NCBI GenBank assembly: GCA_035293805.1
Contig: DATGMD010000062.1
Location: forward strand, 62,001-126,000
DNA length: 64,000 nucleotides
Direction: 5' to 3'
From: JAJPHF01 sp035293805
Lineage (GTDB): Bacteria > Chloroflexota > UBA6077 > JAJPHF01
Part shown: piece after piece, positions 1 to 9,431 of the stretch
Numbering within the stretch: the stretch's first letter is position 1
How the letters are laid out: every line of letters begins with the position of its first letter
The notes under the pieces: generated by a model
The model's input: only the letters and a program-made list of their open reading frames with translations
Told to the model about the DNA's origin: nothing
Database searches by the model: none
Program-made: the position numbers and the translations under genes

Positions 1-92
1 AGCGCGAGCAGCGGGACCAGCAGGAGGACGCGCGCGCCCCCGCCCGTGTGGCGAGTGGCTCGTGGCGAGAGGGACCGCGCGGCCTTACGCAT
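1..92 (-). CDS. 5' end of a membrane or secreted protein (cut by window edge)
   Basis: A minus-strand reading frame opens with ATG at 92 and runs off the left edge after about 30 codons. A GAGG Shine-Dalgarno-like stretch lies about 6 bases upstream. The visible residues are a basic stretch (MRKAARSLSPRATRH) followed by a hydrophobic segment (ARVLLLVPLLA), which looks like a signal peptide or first membrane helix. Nothing beyond this is visible, so no function can be given. It lies downstream of the RCC1 gene on the same strand, with a large hairpin between them. Confidence 0.45.
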   Translation of the reverse strand, partial: MRKAARSLSPRATRHTGGGARVLLLVPLLA

Positions 93-119
93 GTTGCACC
101 TCGCCCTAAGTGTCTGGCG

Positions 120-164
120 AGGCGAGTGTGCCGGTTGGGCTACGCCCAACCGGCACACTCGCCT
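120..164. terminator. Perfect 21-bp-arm hairpin between two minus-strand genes
   Basis: Arms 120-140 and 144-164 are exact reverse complements around a TAC loop. The hairpin sits after the stop of the RCC1 gene (minus strand) and before the partial gene starting at 92, so it could terminate transcription or protect the transcript end. There is no U-tract. The centre GGCTACGCC is shared with the hairpin at 39208-39258. Confidence 0.6.
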
Positions 165-306
165 GGAGCTTGCTTCGCGTCGCGGGAGAACGGCCCGGCC
201 GCCGGGTGGGGGCGCCGCGCGGTGCCCCCCACCCGCAAGCAGCCTCCTACCGGCCGTGCCCGCCCCTGGCAAGTTCCGTACCAGCGCCGCGAGGAGCGCC
301 CGACGA

Positions 307-2034
307 TCAGAAAGCGTTCGGGCCGCCGCCCACGAAGGTGGGCCAGCTGCCGCAGCCGTCGACCACCGTGAGGGGCACCGTGGTGGCTTGCCCGACCGTC
401 GCGTGGTGGACCGTGAAGGTCGTCAACTGGGTCTCTAGCGGCAGGGTGATGGTCCGGTTCCCCGAGAACTCAGGGGTTCCCGCTACGTCGATCAGCGCGT
501 TGGTGGCCGCGCCGAACTGCAGTTGCTGCAGGCGCGCGTTGCCGCCCGCCGCCACGGTGACGCTGAGCTGGTTGGCCCCGGCCGGCTGGACCGTGACCCG
601 CACCGCCGGCCGCGGGGAGCAGACCGCGGTGGGCGTGGGCGTGGCGGTCGGGGCCCCGACGACGGTCGGGGTCGCCGTCGCGCCCGGGTTGGTCGTCGGG
701 GTTGGGGGCAGGACCGGCGTGTTCGTCGCGGTGGGCACGGGCGTTGGGGTGCTGGCGACGAAGCAGCACAGCGCCAGCCCGTGGCCCTCGCCGGCGGCCA
801 CCGCTGTGGCGCCGTTCAGGCCGCTCACCTGGACCCGGATGTCGCTCTCGCCCCCCGACGTGCCGGTGCCCAGCTCGCCAAATTCGTTTCGGCCCCACGA
901 CCAGACGGTGCCGTCGCCGCGAAGCGCCAGGCTAAAGGCATCGCCGGCCGCGACGGCCACCACGCCGGGGAGGGCGCTGACCGGCACCGGGGTGGTCCGG
1001 ATGTCCCCCGACGTGCCGTTGCCCAGCTGGCCGGACTGGTTGGCGCCCCAGGCCCAGACGGTGCCGTCGCTTTTCAGGGCCAGGGCGTGAAAGTACCCCG
1101 CCGCGATGCCGACGATGCTGCTCAGGCCGCTCACCTGCACCGGGGTACTGCTATCCGTCGTCGAGCCGTTGCCCAGCTGGCCCGAGTCGTTGGCGCCCCA
1201 CCCCCACACCGTCCCGTCGGTCCGCAAGGCCAGGATGTACTTCGACCCCGCCGCGATGGCCCGGACGCCCGTCAGGCTATTGGCTTGCACCGGAACCGTG
1301 CTGTAGGACAGGGTCGAGCCGGTGCCCAGCTCGTGGCGATCGTTGATCCCCCACGCCCAGACCGTGCCGCTGCTCGTCAGCGCCGCGCTAAACTGGGTGC
1401 CCGCCGCGACCGCCGTGACGCCGCTCAGCCCCATCACCTGCCCGGGGACGCTGCTCCCAGTGCTGGTGCCGCCATTGCCCAGCTGGCCATAGGTGTCGCC
1501 GCCCCAGGCCCAGGCCGTGCCGTCGCCCTTCACGGCCAGACTGTGGTCGAACCCCGCCGCGATGCCGACCGCCCCGCTCAGGTCGACCACCTGGCCGGGG
1601 GTGGGAATGCACGCGCAGCCGCCAGTGCTGGTCGTGCCGTTGCCCAGCTGGCCACTGCCATTGTTGCCCCAGGCCCAGACGGTGCCGTCGCTCCGCAGCG
1701 CCAGGGTGTGCCCGTTACCCCCCTCCAGCGCCGTGAGGTTGCTCAGGCCAGGGACCTGGCCGGGAGAGGGGTTGCACGAGGGGCACGAACCGACACCGGC
1801 AGTCGTGCCGTTGCCCAGCTGGCCGCTGAAATTGGTGCCCCAGGCGAAGGCGTTGAGCGACGTGCCCTGCGCCGCGACCCGCCGCAGGGCCGCCCCGCTC
1901 AGCTCGTCCACGGCCCCCGCCGGCGCCCCCCACGCCGCGCTGCCCGGGAACACGCCGATTCCCTGGGCCGCCAGCGCAAGGATGAGCCCGATGCCCGCCA
2001 GCGCCCCACCGAAACCGCCCCTAGCCCACCGCAT
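307..2034 (-). CDS. Secreted RCC1-repeat (seven-bladed propeller) protein
   Basis: 575 aa protein, exported and probably cell-surface or extracellular. The start at 2034 was chosen because GGAGGAGGGG lies just upstream and it puts a signal peptide (MRWARGGFGG... to AWGAPA) at the N-terminus. About seven RCC1-type repeats follow (residues about 50-410), each with the pattern GTVWAWG-N-SGQLGNGT...PVQV-GL--V-A-AAG--H-LAL. A PT-rich linker of about 45 residues then leads to a C-terminal beta-type domain of about 110 residues ending in GCGSWPTFVGGG. RCC1 propellers are protein-interaction scaffolds, and no catalytic motif is visible. The ligand is unknown. Confidence is high for the repeats and low for the role. 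Confidence 0.9.
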   Translation of the reverse strand: MRWARGGFGGALAGIGLILALAAQGIGVFPGSAAWGAPAGAVDELSGAALRRVAAQGTSLNAFAWGTNFSGQLGNGTTAGVGSCPSCNPSPGQVPGLSNLTALEGGNGHTLALRSDGTVWAWGNNGSGQLGNGTTSTGGCACIPTPGQVVDLSGAVGIAAGFDHSLAVKGDGTAWAWGGDTYGQLGNGGTSTGSSVPGQVMGLSGVTAVAAGTQFSAALTSSGTVWAWGINDRHELGTGSTLSYSTVPVQANSLTGVRAIAAGSKYILALRTDGTVWGWGANDSGQLGNGSTTDSSTPVQVSGLSSIVGIAAGYFHALALKSDGTVWAWGANQSGQLGNGTSGDIRTTPVPVSALPGVVAVAAGDAFSLALRGDGTVWSWGRNEFGELGTGTSGGESDIRVQVSGLNGATAVAAGEGHGLALCCFVASTPTPVPTATNTPVLPPTPTTNPGATATPTVVGAPTATPTPTAVCSPRPAVRVTVQPAGANQLSVTVAAGGNARLQQLQFGAATNALIDVAGTPEFSGNRTITLPLETQLTTFTVHHATVGQATTVPLTVVDGCGSWPTFVGGGPNAF

Positions 2035-2427
2035 GGATTCCCCTCCTCCTGTCCGGTCGGCCTGGCGCCGGCGGTCGTCGGCTGCGCCTGGACGCGCCCG
2101 CGGCACGGTCCGAGTCCGCCGCGCGCGGTTGCCCCTGGCAAGGCAACAGCGGCCGCGGGCGAGGACAGCCGGCGCGTCGCCCCCCTTCGACGAGCGCGGC
2201 GGGCGGCACACCCGCCAGGATGCCGACCGAAAATAGCGACCGGCAGCATAGCCGAGCCATCCCCTCGCGAACGATTCCAGCCCAGGGGCTCGCGCCGGAT
2301 CGCGGGCGGGGCAAGCTCTCGCCCGCAGGCGCGGAGGCGGCCGGAGGCCGAAGGGGGCGCTAGCGCGATGCGCGGCCCACACGCTAGGAAGCGGCTGGCG
2401 CGTGTCCGGCGAGTAGCGGGGCCGGGG
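2035..2427. other. Intergenic region, no gene recognised
   Basis: About 390 bases between two minus-strand genes. It holds the ribosome binding site of the RCC1 gene near 2040-2047. No convincing small ORF, RNA gene or repeat was seen. Confidence 0.5.
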
Positions 2428-5226
2428 TTACGGTTCCACCGTGAAGGGAACGCGGTTCGACTCGCGGCCGTCGTCCTGCAGGTAGACATCGTAGCGGCCA
2501 GGATCGCGGTACAGCTCGGGGGGCACCGAGACGGTGAGGGGACAGCCCTTGTCGTCGGCAACGGCCAGCACCTGGCCGGCGAGCATGACGGCCGTGCCCG
2601 GTCGAGCGCCGGCGCAATCGACAAAGAGCCGCGAGGGGCCAAACGGCTCGTTATTGAAGCCCTGGCCAGCCCGCGTGCCCGTGGGCTGGACCCTGTTCAT
2701 CTGCAGGCGACCGGGCGCCTCGGACCAATCGAACACCGTGAAATAGCCGGGGAACACCACCTGCTGGATTACGGCGTAATCGACCTCTTGCGCCCGCGCG
2801 ACGCTTCGCGTCACCACGATCCGGGCCGCGCTCGCCTTGGTGGCCGGCCAGGCCGCGCCGACGACCACTTGCTCGTGAAGGTCCTGGCCCGCCCAGACTC
2901 GGTCCCAGCCATGCTCGGTCAACAGCCACACCTCCATAGCATCGATCGGCGCGACCAGCACATTGTGCACCTGGGACTGCAAAGCATTGACGACCTGGAC
3001 ATTCGTCAACTCGTAGCTGCCGGCGAATTGGAGTTCGACGAAGTGGGGCCCGCGGTTACGACGCGATAGCCAACTGGTGTGCGCCCACTCAGGTTGATAC
3101 TCGACGACCCGTCTGGGATTCCCAATACCGCCGTTGTCGTTCTGGGTTGAGTCGGCCTCGACCCGCAGAATCTGAAGCGGCTTCAGCGTAGGGCGATCCA
3201 TGGACGGGGGGAGCGCGACGCGATAGCCCGGAAAGTATATTTCGTCAGCCTCCGCTTGATCCTGTCGCTGGCCTTCCCGGACCGTGGTACGAAAGACGAC
3301 ACGAACGCCAGCCATCACAGCTCGTGACCAGCGCGCATGGACCACTGGCGATTTGCTCAGACTCTCGCCGTGGTAGAGAGGGAGCCAGGTGCCGTCGATC
3401 TGCCCGTATACGTCGAGCGAATCGGGGCGAATGGCCTGCGGGCGATTGGCGAGCACCAGCTCGTCCAGCTCGTACGGCTGGGCGAACGCGATCTCGAGCC
3501 AATGCGGCTCGGCGGCCCGCTCGGAGATCCAGTCGGTGATGCCATCCTGGCTGATGCCCCCGTCGAAGGCCCTGCCCGGGCCATACGTCCCGAGCGCGGT
3601 GGTCAGCGACGAATCCGCGGTCACGGACGCGACTTCAATCATCTTGGAGCGGTCCGGGAAGTGGATGCAGTCCTGGCCCGCGCAGTCGTAGAGGGCGACG
3701 CGGGCATCCATGTCGAGTAACTGGGCCGGGCTGATACCGGTGCCCGCCTCGTCGAAGTGGGCCTGGTCCACGACGCGCCCATACGGCGGCGTGAAGACCA
3801 GCGGCCGGGGCGCGAAATCGAGCATCTGCCCAAAGGCCGTTCGAGTCGGCAACACACCGGTCGCCGTTTGCTGCCAGGTGGGCCACGCGATGCCGGCCGC
3901 GATCGCGCACGGCAACACGTAGCGGCCGACGAGCGCCACCCGGCGCCACGTCACGGCCCCACGAACGAGCGGCACAGCCGCCCAAGCCGCCCGGGCGGCG
4001 ACGTCCCCGAGCGTCGCGATGCCCACGGCGGCCACGAGCATCAGCACCGGCTGGAGGATCGCTTGCGTGTGGTACGGCACGACCCGGGCCGAGAACGTCA
4101 TGCCGATGCCGAGTGCCAACGTGGCCACTAGGGCGACGGCGACCGGAACACGCACCCGCGTTCGCCACAGCGGTCGCGGGACCAGCAGCGCCAGCCCGCC
4201 GAGCACCGTGAAGCCCAAGAGTGCGGGGCCATCCTGCTTGAGATACTCGGCCCACCATTCCTGGGCCTTCTCGGCGTAGGTGACCTCGTGTCCGTAGACC
4301 TGCTCGGAGACGACGACGTTTGCCTGCGCCAGCGCCGCGTAGCTAGCGAGCATGTCGGGGAGGTGCAGGACGAGCCGGCCGACGAGGTCCACTACGAGTG
4401 CGGGGAGGACCAGGCCAACCGCGCAGGCGAGCCCGGCGCGAATGATCTTCGCCTTGTCGGGGCAGTAGACCAGCCAGGCGAGCCAGTAGGATGCGAGCAG
4501 CGGGCACACGAGATACAAGGCCGTGTAATGGGTGAGACAACCGATGGTGAGCAGCCCGCCGGCGAGGCTCATTCGCAGGAGCAGTCCGCGCGTGAGCGGA
4601 GCCTGGCGCCAATCCAAGCCGAGCAGCATAGCGATACCGGGCAGCGCGAAGAGCAGTCCGACCAGTCGAGAGTCTAGCTCCGTGCTCCAGAAGACGAACA
4701 GCGGGTTCACCGCCAGCAGCGCCGTGGCGAGAAGGGCGATGGTCTGGCGACGGGTGACCACGCGGACCAGGCAGGCGTACAGCAGGAGTATGAGCGCGTG
4801 CAGGACTACGTTGTAAGCCATTAGGCCGCGGTAGAGCGCGACGTCCTGAGGCGGATAATCCGGCAGTGTCAGGCCAGGTATGGCGAGCTGGAGCTTGAGC
4901 GGCAGATAGGAGAGCAAATAGAAGTAGAGGACGTTGACGTGGGCGCCGCTGAACGCGGCACGCCAATCGTACACGGTATCGAGGCCGGTGCGGAAGACGA
5001 TCCAGTAGTCGTCCCGGAAGGCACCGTAGTAGTACCAGAGGTCGCGACTAATGGTGGCTAGCCACGCGGTGATGACGGCGATGATGGGAAGCCAGCCAAG
5101 CGCGCGGCGCGCTGCCGCCACGTTCAGGCGCGGCAGGATGGCCGTCGCTGGTGTCCTGGCGAACTGGTATAGCTCGGTCGCTCCCTTCATGAGCCCGGCG
5201 TCGCCGTCCCTGAGCAGCGCCGCCAT
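2428..5226 (-). CDS. Polytopic membrane protein (GT-C-like) with discoidin-like C-terminal region
   Basis: About 932 aa. The N-terminal half has roughly ten hydrophobic helices. After the first comes a loop with GAFRDDYW, the kind of Asp-Asp loop found in GT-C glycosyltransferases of the PMT/GT39 type. The C-terminal half is soluble and contains at least one F5/8 type C (discoidin)-like carbohydrate-binding region, seen as AFDGG...TDW...HWLEIAFAQPYELDEL and a second weaker copy, HFVELQFAGSYELTNV. This suggests transfer or recognition of sugars at the outer membrane face, an inference from fold resemblance only. The start is uncertain: ATG 5226 or ATG 5190, neither with a strong ribosome binding site. 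It stands alone, divergent from the gene at 5632. Confidence 0.7.
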   Translation of the reverse strand: MAALLRDGDAGLMKGATELYQFARTPATAILPRLNVAAARRALGWLPIIAVITAWLATISRDLWYYYGAFRDDYWIVFRTGLDTVYDWRAAFSGAHVNVLYFYLLSYLPLKLQLAIPGLTLPDYPPQDVALYRGLMAYNVVLHALILLLYACLVRVVTRRQTIALLATALLAVNPLFVFWSTELDSRLVGLLFALPGIAMLLGLDWRQAPLTRGLLLRMSLAGGLLTIGCLTHYTALYLVCPLLASYWLAWLVYCPDKAKIIRAGLACAVGLVLPALVVDLVGRLVLHLPDMLASYAALAQANVVVSEQVYGHEVTYAEKAQEWWAEYLKQDGPALLGFTVLGGLALLVPRPLWRTRVRVPVAVALVATLALGIGMTFSARVVPYHTQAILQPVLMLVAAVGIATLGDVAARAAWAAVPLVRGAVTWRRVALVGRYVLPCAIAAGIAWPTWQQTATGVLPTRTAFGQMLDFAPRPLVFTPPYGRVVDQAHFDEAGTGISPAQLLDMDARVALYDCAGQDCIHFPDRSKMIEVASVTADSSLTTALGTYGPGRAFDGGISQDGITDWISERAAEPHWLEIAFAQPYELDELVLANRPQAIRPDSLDVYGQIDGTWLPLYHGESLSKSPVVHARWSRAVMAGVRVVFRTTVREGQRQDQAEADEIYFPGYRVALPPSMDRPTLKPLQILRVEADSTQNDNGGIGNPRRVVEYQPEWAHTSWLSRRNRGPHFVELQFAGSYELTNVQVVNALQSQVHNVLVAPIDAMEVWLLTEHGWDRVWAGQDLHEQVVVGAAWPATKASAARIVVTRSVARAQEVDYAVIQQVVFPGYFTVFDWSEAPGRLQMNRVQPTGTRAGQGFNNEPFGPSRLFVDCAGARPGTAVMLAGQVLAVADDKGCPLTVSVPPELYRDPGRYDVYLQDDGRESNRVPFTVEP

Positions 5227-5631
5227 CGCGGCCAGAGGGCGGCACCCGCCGCCCGCCACATGATCTTCATTACCCCCCTCTCGGCGCCTGCCAGGGCATC
5301 GCCCCCGATTGGCGCGCGCCCGCCCCCGGCGGCCGCCTCGGCGGTGCGGCCCTGGCCGCTGCCGCGAGACGTTCGCTCGCTGGCGACCGAATGCTACGAT
5401 CTGCCGCGTCCGCCCCGCAACCGATTCGCGCGGCGCGTGCATGGGAGTCGGTCGCGCGTCGGCCGAGGCCGGAACGACCGACGCCGCTGCGTTGACGCGC
5501 GCGGCGGGCGCGCGTAGACTACCCCGGGCGCCGCGCGAGACGGGCGAAGCCCACGGCGCCCCGCCGACCCGGATCCGCCTCCGCCCCCTGCCGCTACATA
5601 ACTTTCGACCGCTGGTGAGGAGCCGCCGACC
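5227..5631. other. Divergent intergenic region
   Basis: About 405 very GC-rich bases between divergent genes, so promoters in both directions are expected. No clear -10/-35 pair, RNA gene or repeat is visible. A GAGGAG ribosome binding site for the rightward gene lies at about 5617. Confidence 0.5.
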
Positions 5632-6615
5632 GTGAAGCTGCGAGTCGCCTACATGATGAATCCCCGCCTCGCCCCGCTGCTGGATGGCACGGTCAAGGCC
5701 GAGGGCGTCGACCTGGAGTTCGAGCTGGGGCTCTCGTCGCACTGGTTCTATCACCACCTCACCCGCAACGATTTCGACGTCTTCGAGTACTCCATCTCCG
5801 ATTACCTGATCGTTCGCGACCGGCCCGAGCTACGCCACCTCGAATGGACCGCCCTTCCCGTCTTCTTGCTGAAGGCGTATCCGTCCCTGCACACGCACGT
5901 CAACGTGAACGCGGGCATCAGCAGCATGCGGGACCTCAAGGGCAAGCGCTTCGGGCTGCCCGACTACGAGATGACGGCCGGGCTCTGGATGCGCGCCATG
6001 ATCAAGGAGCTGTACGGCATCCGGCCGCAGGATATCGAGTGGTACGTCGGGCGGCCGCGCGGCATGGGCCGCAGCCTGGAGCTGGGGCTCGACAAGCACC
6101 CGCCGACCGGCGTCTCGCTGAGCTGGCTGCCCGAGCCGGGCGCGATGCAGCGCATGCTGGAGGCCGGCGAGATTGACGCCGCGTTCCCGGGGACCGACAT
6201 CCTGCTGACGGCCGGCCCGACGGTACGCTGGCTCTTCGAGGCCGACGCGGGCCGCGGCTTCTTTCAGGAGTTCTACGCGAAGACCGGCTTCCTGCCCTGT
6301 AACCACACGATCGTGGTGCAGCGCCGCATCCTGGAGCGCGACCCCTGGGTGGCGATGGCGCTCTACGAGGCGTTCGAGCGTTCGAAGCAGGAGTCCTACC
6401 GCCGCGCGCGCGAGGCGCAGAGCGCCTATCTGCTCTTCCCGGGCGACGACTTCGCGCAGCAAGCGGCGGTCTTCGGCGCCGATCCGTATCCGTCGGGCCT
6501 CGCCGCCAACCGCGCGATGCTCACAATGGCGGGCCAGGAATCGTTCGAGGAGGGCCTGATCTCGCGGCCGCCCGACGTGGACAGCCTCTTCTGGGAGACG
6601 GTCCGGGGCACCTGA
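5632..6615 (+). CDS. 4,5-dihydroxyphthalate decarboxylase-like / periplasmic-binding-fold protein
   Basis: 327 aa, GTG start after GAGGAG. It has the type 2 periplasmic-binding fold seen in proteins annotated as 4,5-dihydroxyphthalate decarboxylases: an N-terminal strand (LRVAYMMNPRLAPL), a hinge segment with SISDYLIVRDRP, and the pattern MRDLKGKRFGLPDYEMTAGLWMRA shared with NMT1/SsuA-type binding proteins. There is no signal peptide or lipobox, so it is probably cytoplasmic. It precedes a molybdenum hydroxylase large subunit by 55 bases in the same direction, and the two may act together on an aromatic or heterocyclic compound (inference). Many proteins with this annotation are uncharacterised. 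Confidence 0.75.
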   Translation: MKLRVAYMMNPRLAPLLDGTVKAEGVDLEFELGLSSHWFYHHLTRNDFDVFEYSISDYLIVRDRPELRHLEWTALPVFLLKAYPSLHTHVNVNAGISSMRDLKGKRFGLPDYEMTAGLWMRAMIKELYGIRPQDIEWYVGRPRGMGRSLELGLDKHPPTGVSLSWLPEPGAMQRMLEAGEIDAAFPGTDILLTAGPTVRWLFEADAGRGFFQEFYAKTGFLPCNHTIVVQRRILERDPWVAMALYEAFERSKQESYRRAREAQSAYLLFPGDDFAQQAAVFGADPYPSGLAANRAMLTMAGQESFEEGLISRPPDVDSLFWETVRGT

Positions 6616-6670
6616 CGCTCCGCGCGCTCCCTCCCATCCGGCAGCACACGCGGCACGTCGAGGAGGCGTC

Positions 6671-8914
6671 GTGGACGAGCCGAGCATCATCGGGGCCGCG
6701 CGGCCCCACGTCGAAGGCCCCGCCAAGGTGACGGGCGCCGAGCGCTACGCCGCGGACTACACGCCGCCGGGCACGCTCTGGGCGAAGGCGCTGCGCAGTC
6801 CCCTGCCCCACGCGCGCATCGTTAGCATCGACACACGGGCCGCCCTGGCGCTGCCGGGCGTGTACGCGGTCCTGACCGGCGCCGACCTGCCGCCCGATAC
6901 GCGCGTCGGCCGGCAGATGCGTGACCTGCCGGTGCTGGCCGCCGAGCGCGTCCGCTTCGTGGGCGACAAGGTGGCGGCCGTCGCCGCCGTGGACCCGGAC
7001 GTCGCCGAGGAGGCGCTCACCCGCATCGAGGTGGAGTACGAGGCGCTCCCCGCGGTCTTCGATCCGCTCGCGGCCATCGGCCCCGACGCGCCGCTGGTCC
7101 ACGACCCGGCCACCGTCCGCGCCTGGGCCGTCCCCCACCAGACAGTGCCCGAGCTGCCGAACACCTGCGCCTACGAGACCTGGCGGCGCGGCGACGTGGC
7201 GGCCGGGTTCGCGGCCGCCGACGTGGTGCTGGAGGAGACGTACCGCTGGCCGACCCAGCACCAGGTCTACCTCGAGCCACACGCCTGTCTCGTCCAGCTC
7301 GCCGCCGACGGCCGCGTGCTCGTCTGGGCGTCGAACAAGGCGCCCTACCTGCTGCGCGGCTACCTGGCGGCCTGCCTGGGCCTGCCCGAGGAGCGCTTCG
7401 TCGTCCACGCGCTGCCGGTCGGCGGCGACTTCGGCGGCAAGGGCTCGGCCATGGACGTGCCCCTGGCCTACTTCCTCGCCCAGCGGACCGGGCGCCCCGT
7501 CAAGATGGTAATGACCTACACCGAGGAGCTGCTGGCGGGCAACCCGCGCCACGGCGCGGCCATCACCGTGAAGCTGGGCGCCACCCGCGACGGCCGGCTC
7601 ACCGCCTGCCAGACGCGCATCCTGTACAACAGCGGCGCCTACGCGGCGTTCAAGCCCACCGACAACCTGATGCTGCGCGGGGCCGAGAAGGGCGCTGGGT
7701 CCTACGCCCTCCCCCACGTGCAGATCGACGCCTACATGGTCTACACGAACACCGTGCCCGCCGGACACATGCGCGCGCCCGGCATGCTCCAGGCGGTGTT
7801 CGGCATCGAGTCGCTCGTCGACGCCATGTGCCGGCGGCTCGGGATGGACCCGTTCGCCTTCCGGCGGCTGAACGTGGTGGGCGAGGGCGAGCTGTCGCCG
7901 GCGGGCGAGCGCTACCGCGAGGTGCGGGCGCTGGAGACGCTGGCCGCGGCGGAGGAAGCCTCGGGCTGGCGGCGCCCGAAGGCCGGCCCCTACGTGGGCC
8001 GGGGACTTGCGCTCACGAACAAGCACCCCCGCGGCGGCGGCCAGCACGCGCGGCTCGAGGTCGCGGCCGACGGCGCGGTGACGCTGGTGGTCGCCACGCC
8101 CGAGACGGGCACCGGCCTGCACACCGTGCTGCGCCAGATCGTCGCGGCCGAGCTGGGCCTCGCGGAGGACGCGATCGCCGTGCGGCTGGCCGACACGAGC
8201 GACTTCCCCTACGACGCCGGAGTGGGCGGCAGCCGCCTCACCCAGATGCTCGGCGCCGCCTGCCAGAGCTGCGCCCGGGCCGCCCGTGCGGCGGTGCTGC
8301 CCGTCGGCGTGGCCGTCGGCCCCGGCGGCATCGCGGCGCCACCCACTCCGGGGGCCGCGGGCTGGGCCGCGGCCGCGGCGCGGGCCGTCGCCGCGCACGG
8401 CGCTCCCCTCGTGTTCGACGCGGACTACCTGGCAGCGCCGTTCAATGGCCTCACGGCCTTCCACGCCCACGTGGCGGAGGTCGCGGTGGACCCCGAGACC
8501 GGCCAGGTCACCGTGCAGCGCCTGACCGCGGCCGCGGACGTGGGCCGCGTGCTGAACCCCCTGACGCACCAGGGGCAGATCGACGGCAATCTGGCCCAGG
8601 CGTTCAGCGCCACACTCATGGAAGAGCTAGACGTGACAGCCGGCGCGCCCACCACCCTGCACCTGGGCGACTACAAGGTCGCCACGATGGCCGATCTACC
8701 GCCGCTCGTCACGGCGCTGGTCGAATCGCCGACCGGCCCCGGCCCCTACCACGCGAAGTCGGTCGGGGAGGGGCCGAACGCGCCCACCGCGGCGGCCATC
8801 GCCAACGCCGTCTACGACGCCTGCGGCGTACGCATCACCGACCTGCCGATCACCGCCGACAAAGTCTGGCGCGCGCTCCAGTCCCGCGAGCCGCGAGCCA
8901 CCTCTGGACAGTGA
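6671..8914 (+). CDS. Xanthine dehydrogenase/CO dehydrogenase-family molybdopterin subunit
   Basis: 747 aa, GTG start after AGGAGG at 6661. It is the large molybdopterin-binding subunit of the xanthine oxidase family. The N-terminal aldehyde-oxidase a/b-hammerhead domain (VEGPAKVTGAERYAADYTPP, residues about 10-130) is followed by the Moco domain with GGDFGGKG, RAPGMLQ, PETGTGLHTVLRQI and the C-terminal KSVGEGP that carries the catalytic Glu. These enzymes hydroxylate a carbon centre with water and need an FAD subunit (CoxM type) and a [2Fe-2S] subunit (CoxS type), neither of which is in the window. The CO-dehydrogenase-specific loop (AYRCSFR) is not seen, so CO oxidation is unlikely. The substrate is unknown. 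Confidence 0.9.
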   Translation: MDEPSIIGAARPHVEGPAKVTGAERYAADYTPPGTLWAKALRSPLPHARIVSIDTRAALALPGVYAVLTGADLPPDTRVGRQMRDLPVLAAERVRFVGDKVAAVAAVDPDVAEEALTRIEVEYEALPAVFDPLAAIGPDAPLVHDPATVRAWAVPHQTVPELPNTCAYETWRRGDVAAGFAAADVVLEETYRWPTQHQVYLEPHACLVQLAADGRVLVWASNKAPYLLRGYLAACLGLPEERFVVHALPVGGDFGGKGSAMDVPLAYFLAQRTGRPVKMVMTYTEELLAGNPRHGAAITVKLGATRDGRLTACQTRILYNSGAYAAFKPTDNLMLRGAEKGAGSYALPHVQIDAYMVYTNTVPAGHMRAPGMLQAVFGIESLVDAMCRRLGMDPFAFRRLNVVGEGELSPAGERYREVRALETLAAAEEASGWRRPKAGPYVGRGLALTNKHPRGGGQHARLEVAADGAVTLVVATPETGTGLHTVLRQIVAAELGLAEDAIAVRLADTSDFPYDAGVGGSRLTQMLGAACQSCARAARAAVLPVGVAVGPGGIAAPPTPGAAGWAAAAARAVAAHGAPLVFDADYLAAPFNGLTAFHAHVAEVAVDPETGQVTVQRLTAAADVGRVLNPLTHQGQIDGNLAQAFSATLMEELDVTAGAPTTLHLGDYKVATMADLPPLVTALVESPTGPGPYHAKSVGEGPNAPTAAAIANAVYDACGVRITDLPITADKVWRALQSREPRATSGQ

Positions 8915-8959
8915 GGCCGAGTCTATGGCATAGTTCGCTGGCTCTGCCTGGGGTATGGT

Positions 8960-9328
8960 ATGCGCGGCTGCTTCTGGTTGGTTCTGCTCGCCCTGTTCGT
9001 CAGTCTAGGGCTTGTCGCGGATTCGCTCTGGACGGATACGACGACTGCGCGCGCTGGTGAGCTTATCGGCGTGGCGGACGATATCGACCGGGACGACCCA
9101 ACCGCCGCGAATTCTTCCGAGCCCGCTGCCATATCATCTGCGGACCTCCTCTCTCCGGTTGGTCCGCTAGCCCCGGGAGACGTCCCCAGACTCTCTCGCG
9201 CGCCGAGCTTTCCTGAGGCTGCTCCTACTCGGCAGCCGATTCATAGCACCCAGTCCCTGCTTGCAGGCGGGCGCCAACCACAAGCCTCCCCCAGCCGCTC
9301 CGCCACCGCCACCCCCCTGCGCTGCTAG
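8960..9328 (+). CDS. Small exported Pro/Ser/Thr-rich protein (hypothetical)
   Basis: 122 aa. One hydrophobic helix at the N-terminus (CFWLVLLALFVSLGLVADSL) looks like a signal peptide or anchor. The rest is low-complexity, rich in Pro, Ser, Thr and Ala, with no recognised domain. There is no strong ribosome binding site. It is the first frame of the low-GC island, 103 bases before the response regulator. It may be real because its composition matches its neighbours, but it could be a chance frame. Confidence 0.35.
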   Translation: MRGCFWLVLLALFVSLGLVADSLWTDTTTARAGELIGVADDIDRDDPTAANSSEPAAISSADLLSPVGPLAPGDVPRLSRAPSFPEAAPTRQPIHSTQSLLAGGRQPQASPSRSATATPLRC

Positions 9329-9431
9329 TCCAGTTCACCTCCCAGCAGCCAACTCGCCTACTACCTGTGCTGTGCTGGTGCTCGTCCTTGTACTCGGAGC
9401 ACCACCCAGGCTACCAGTATGAGGTGAACGA

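Noticed and set aside
523..3069. 848-codon plus-strand frame opposite the RCC1 and membrane-protein genes
   Set aside because: Translation is Arg/Ala/Pro-rich low complexity with no domain; it mirrors real coding sequence on the minus strand in GC-rich DNA.
6671..8914. CO dehydrogenase large subunit (coxL form I)
   Set aside because: The form I active-site loop is not seen and no coxM/coxS genes are adjacent, so only the broader family is assigned.
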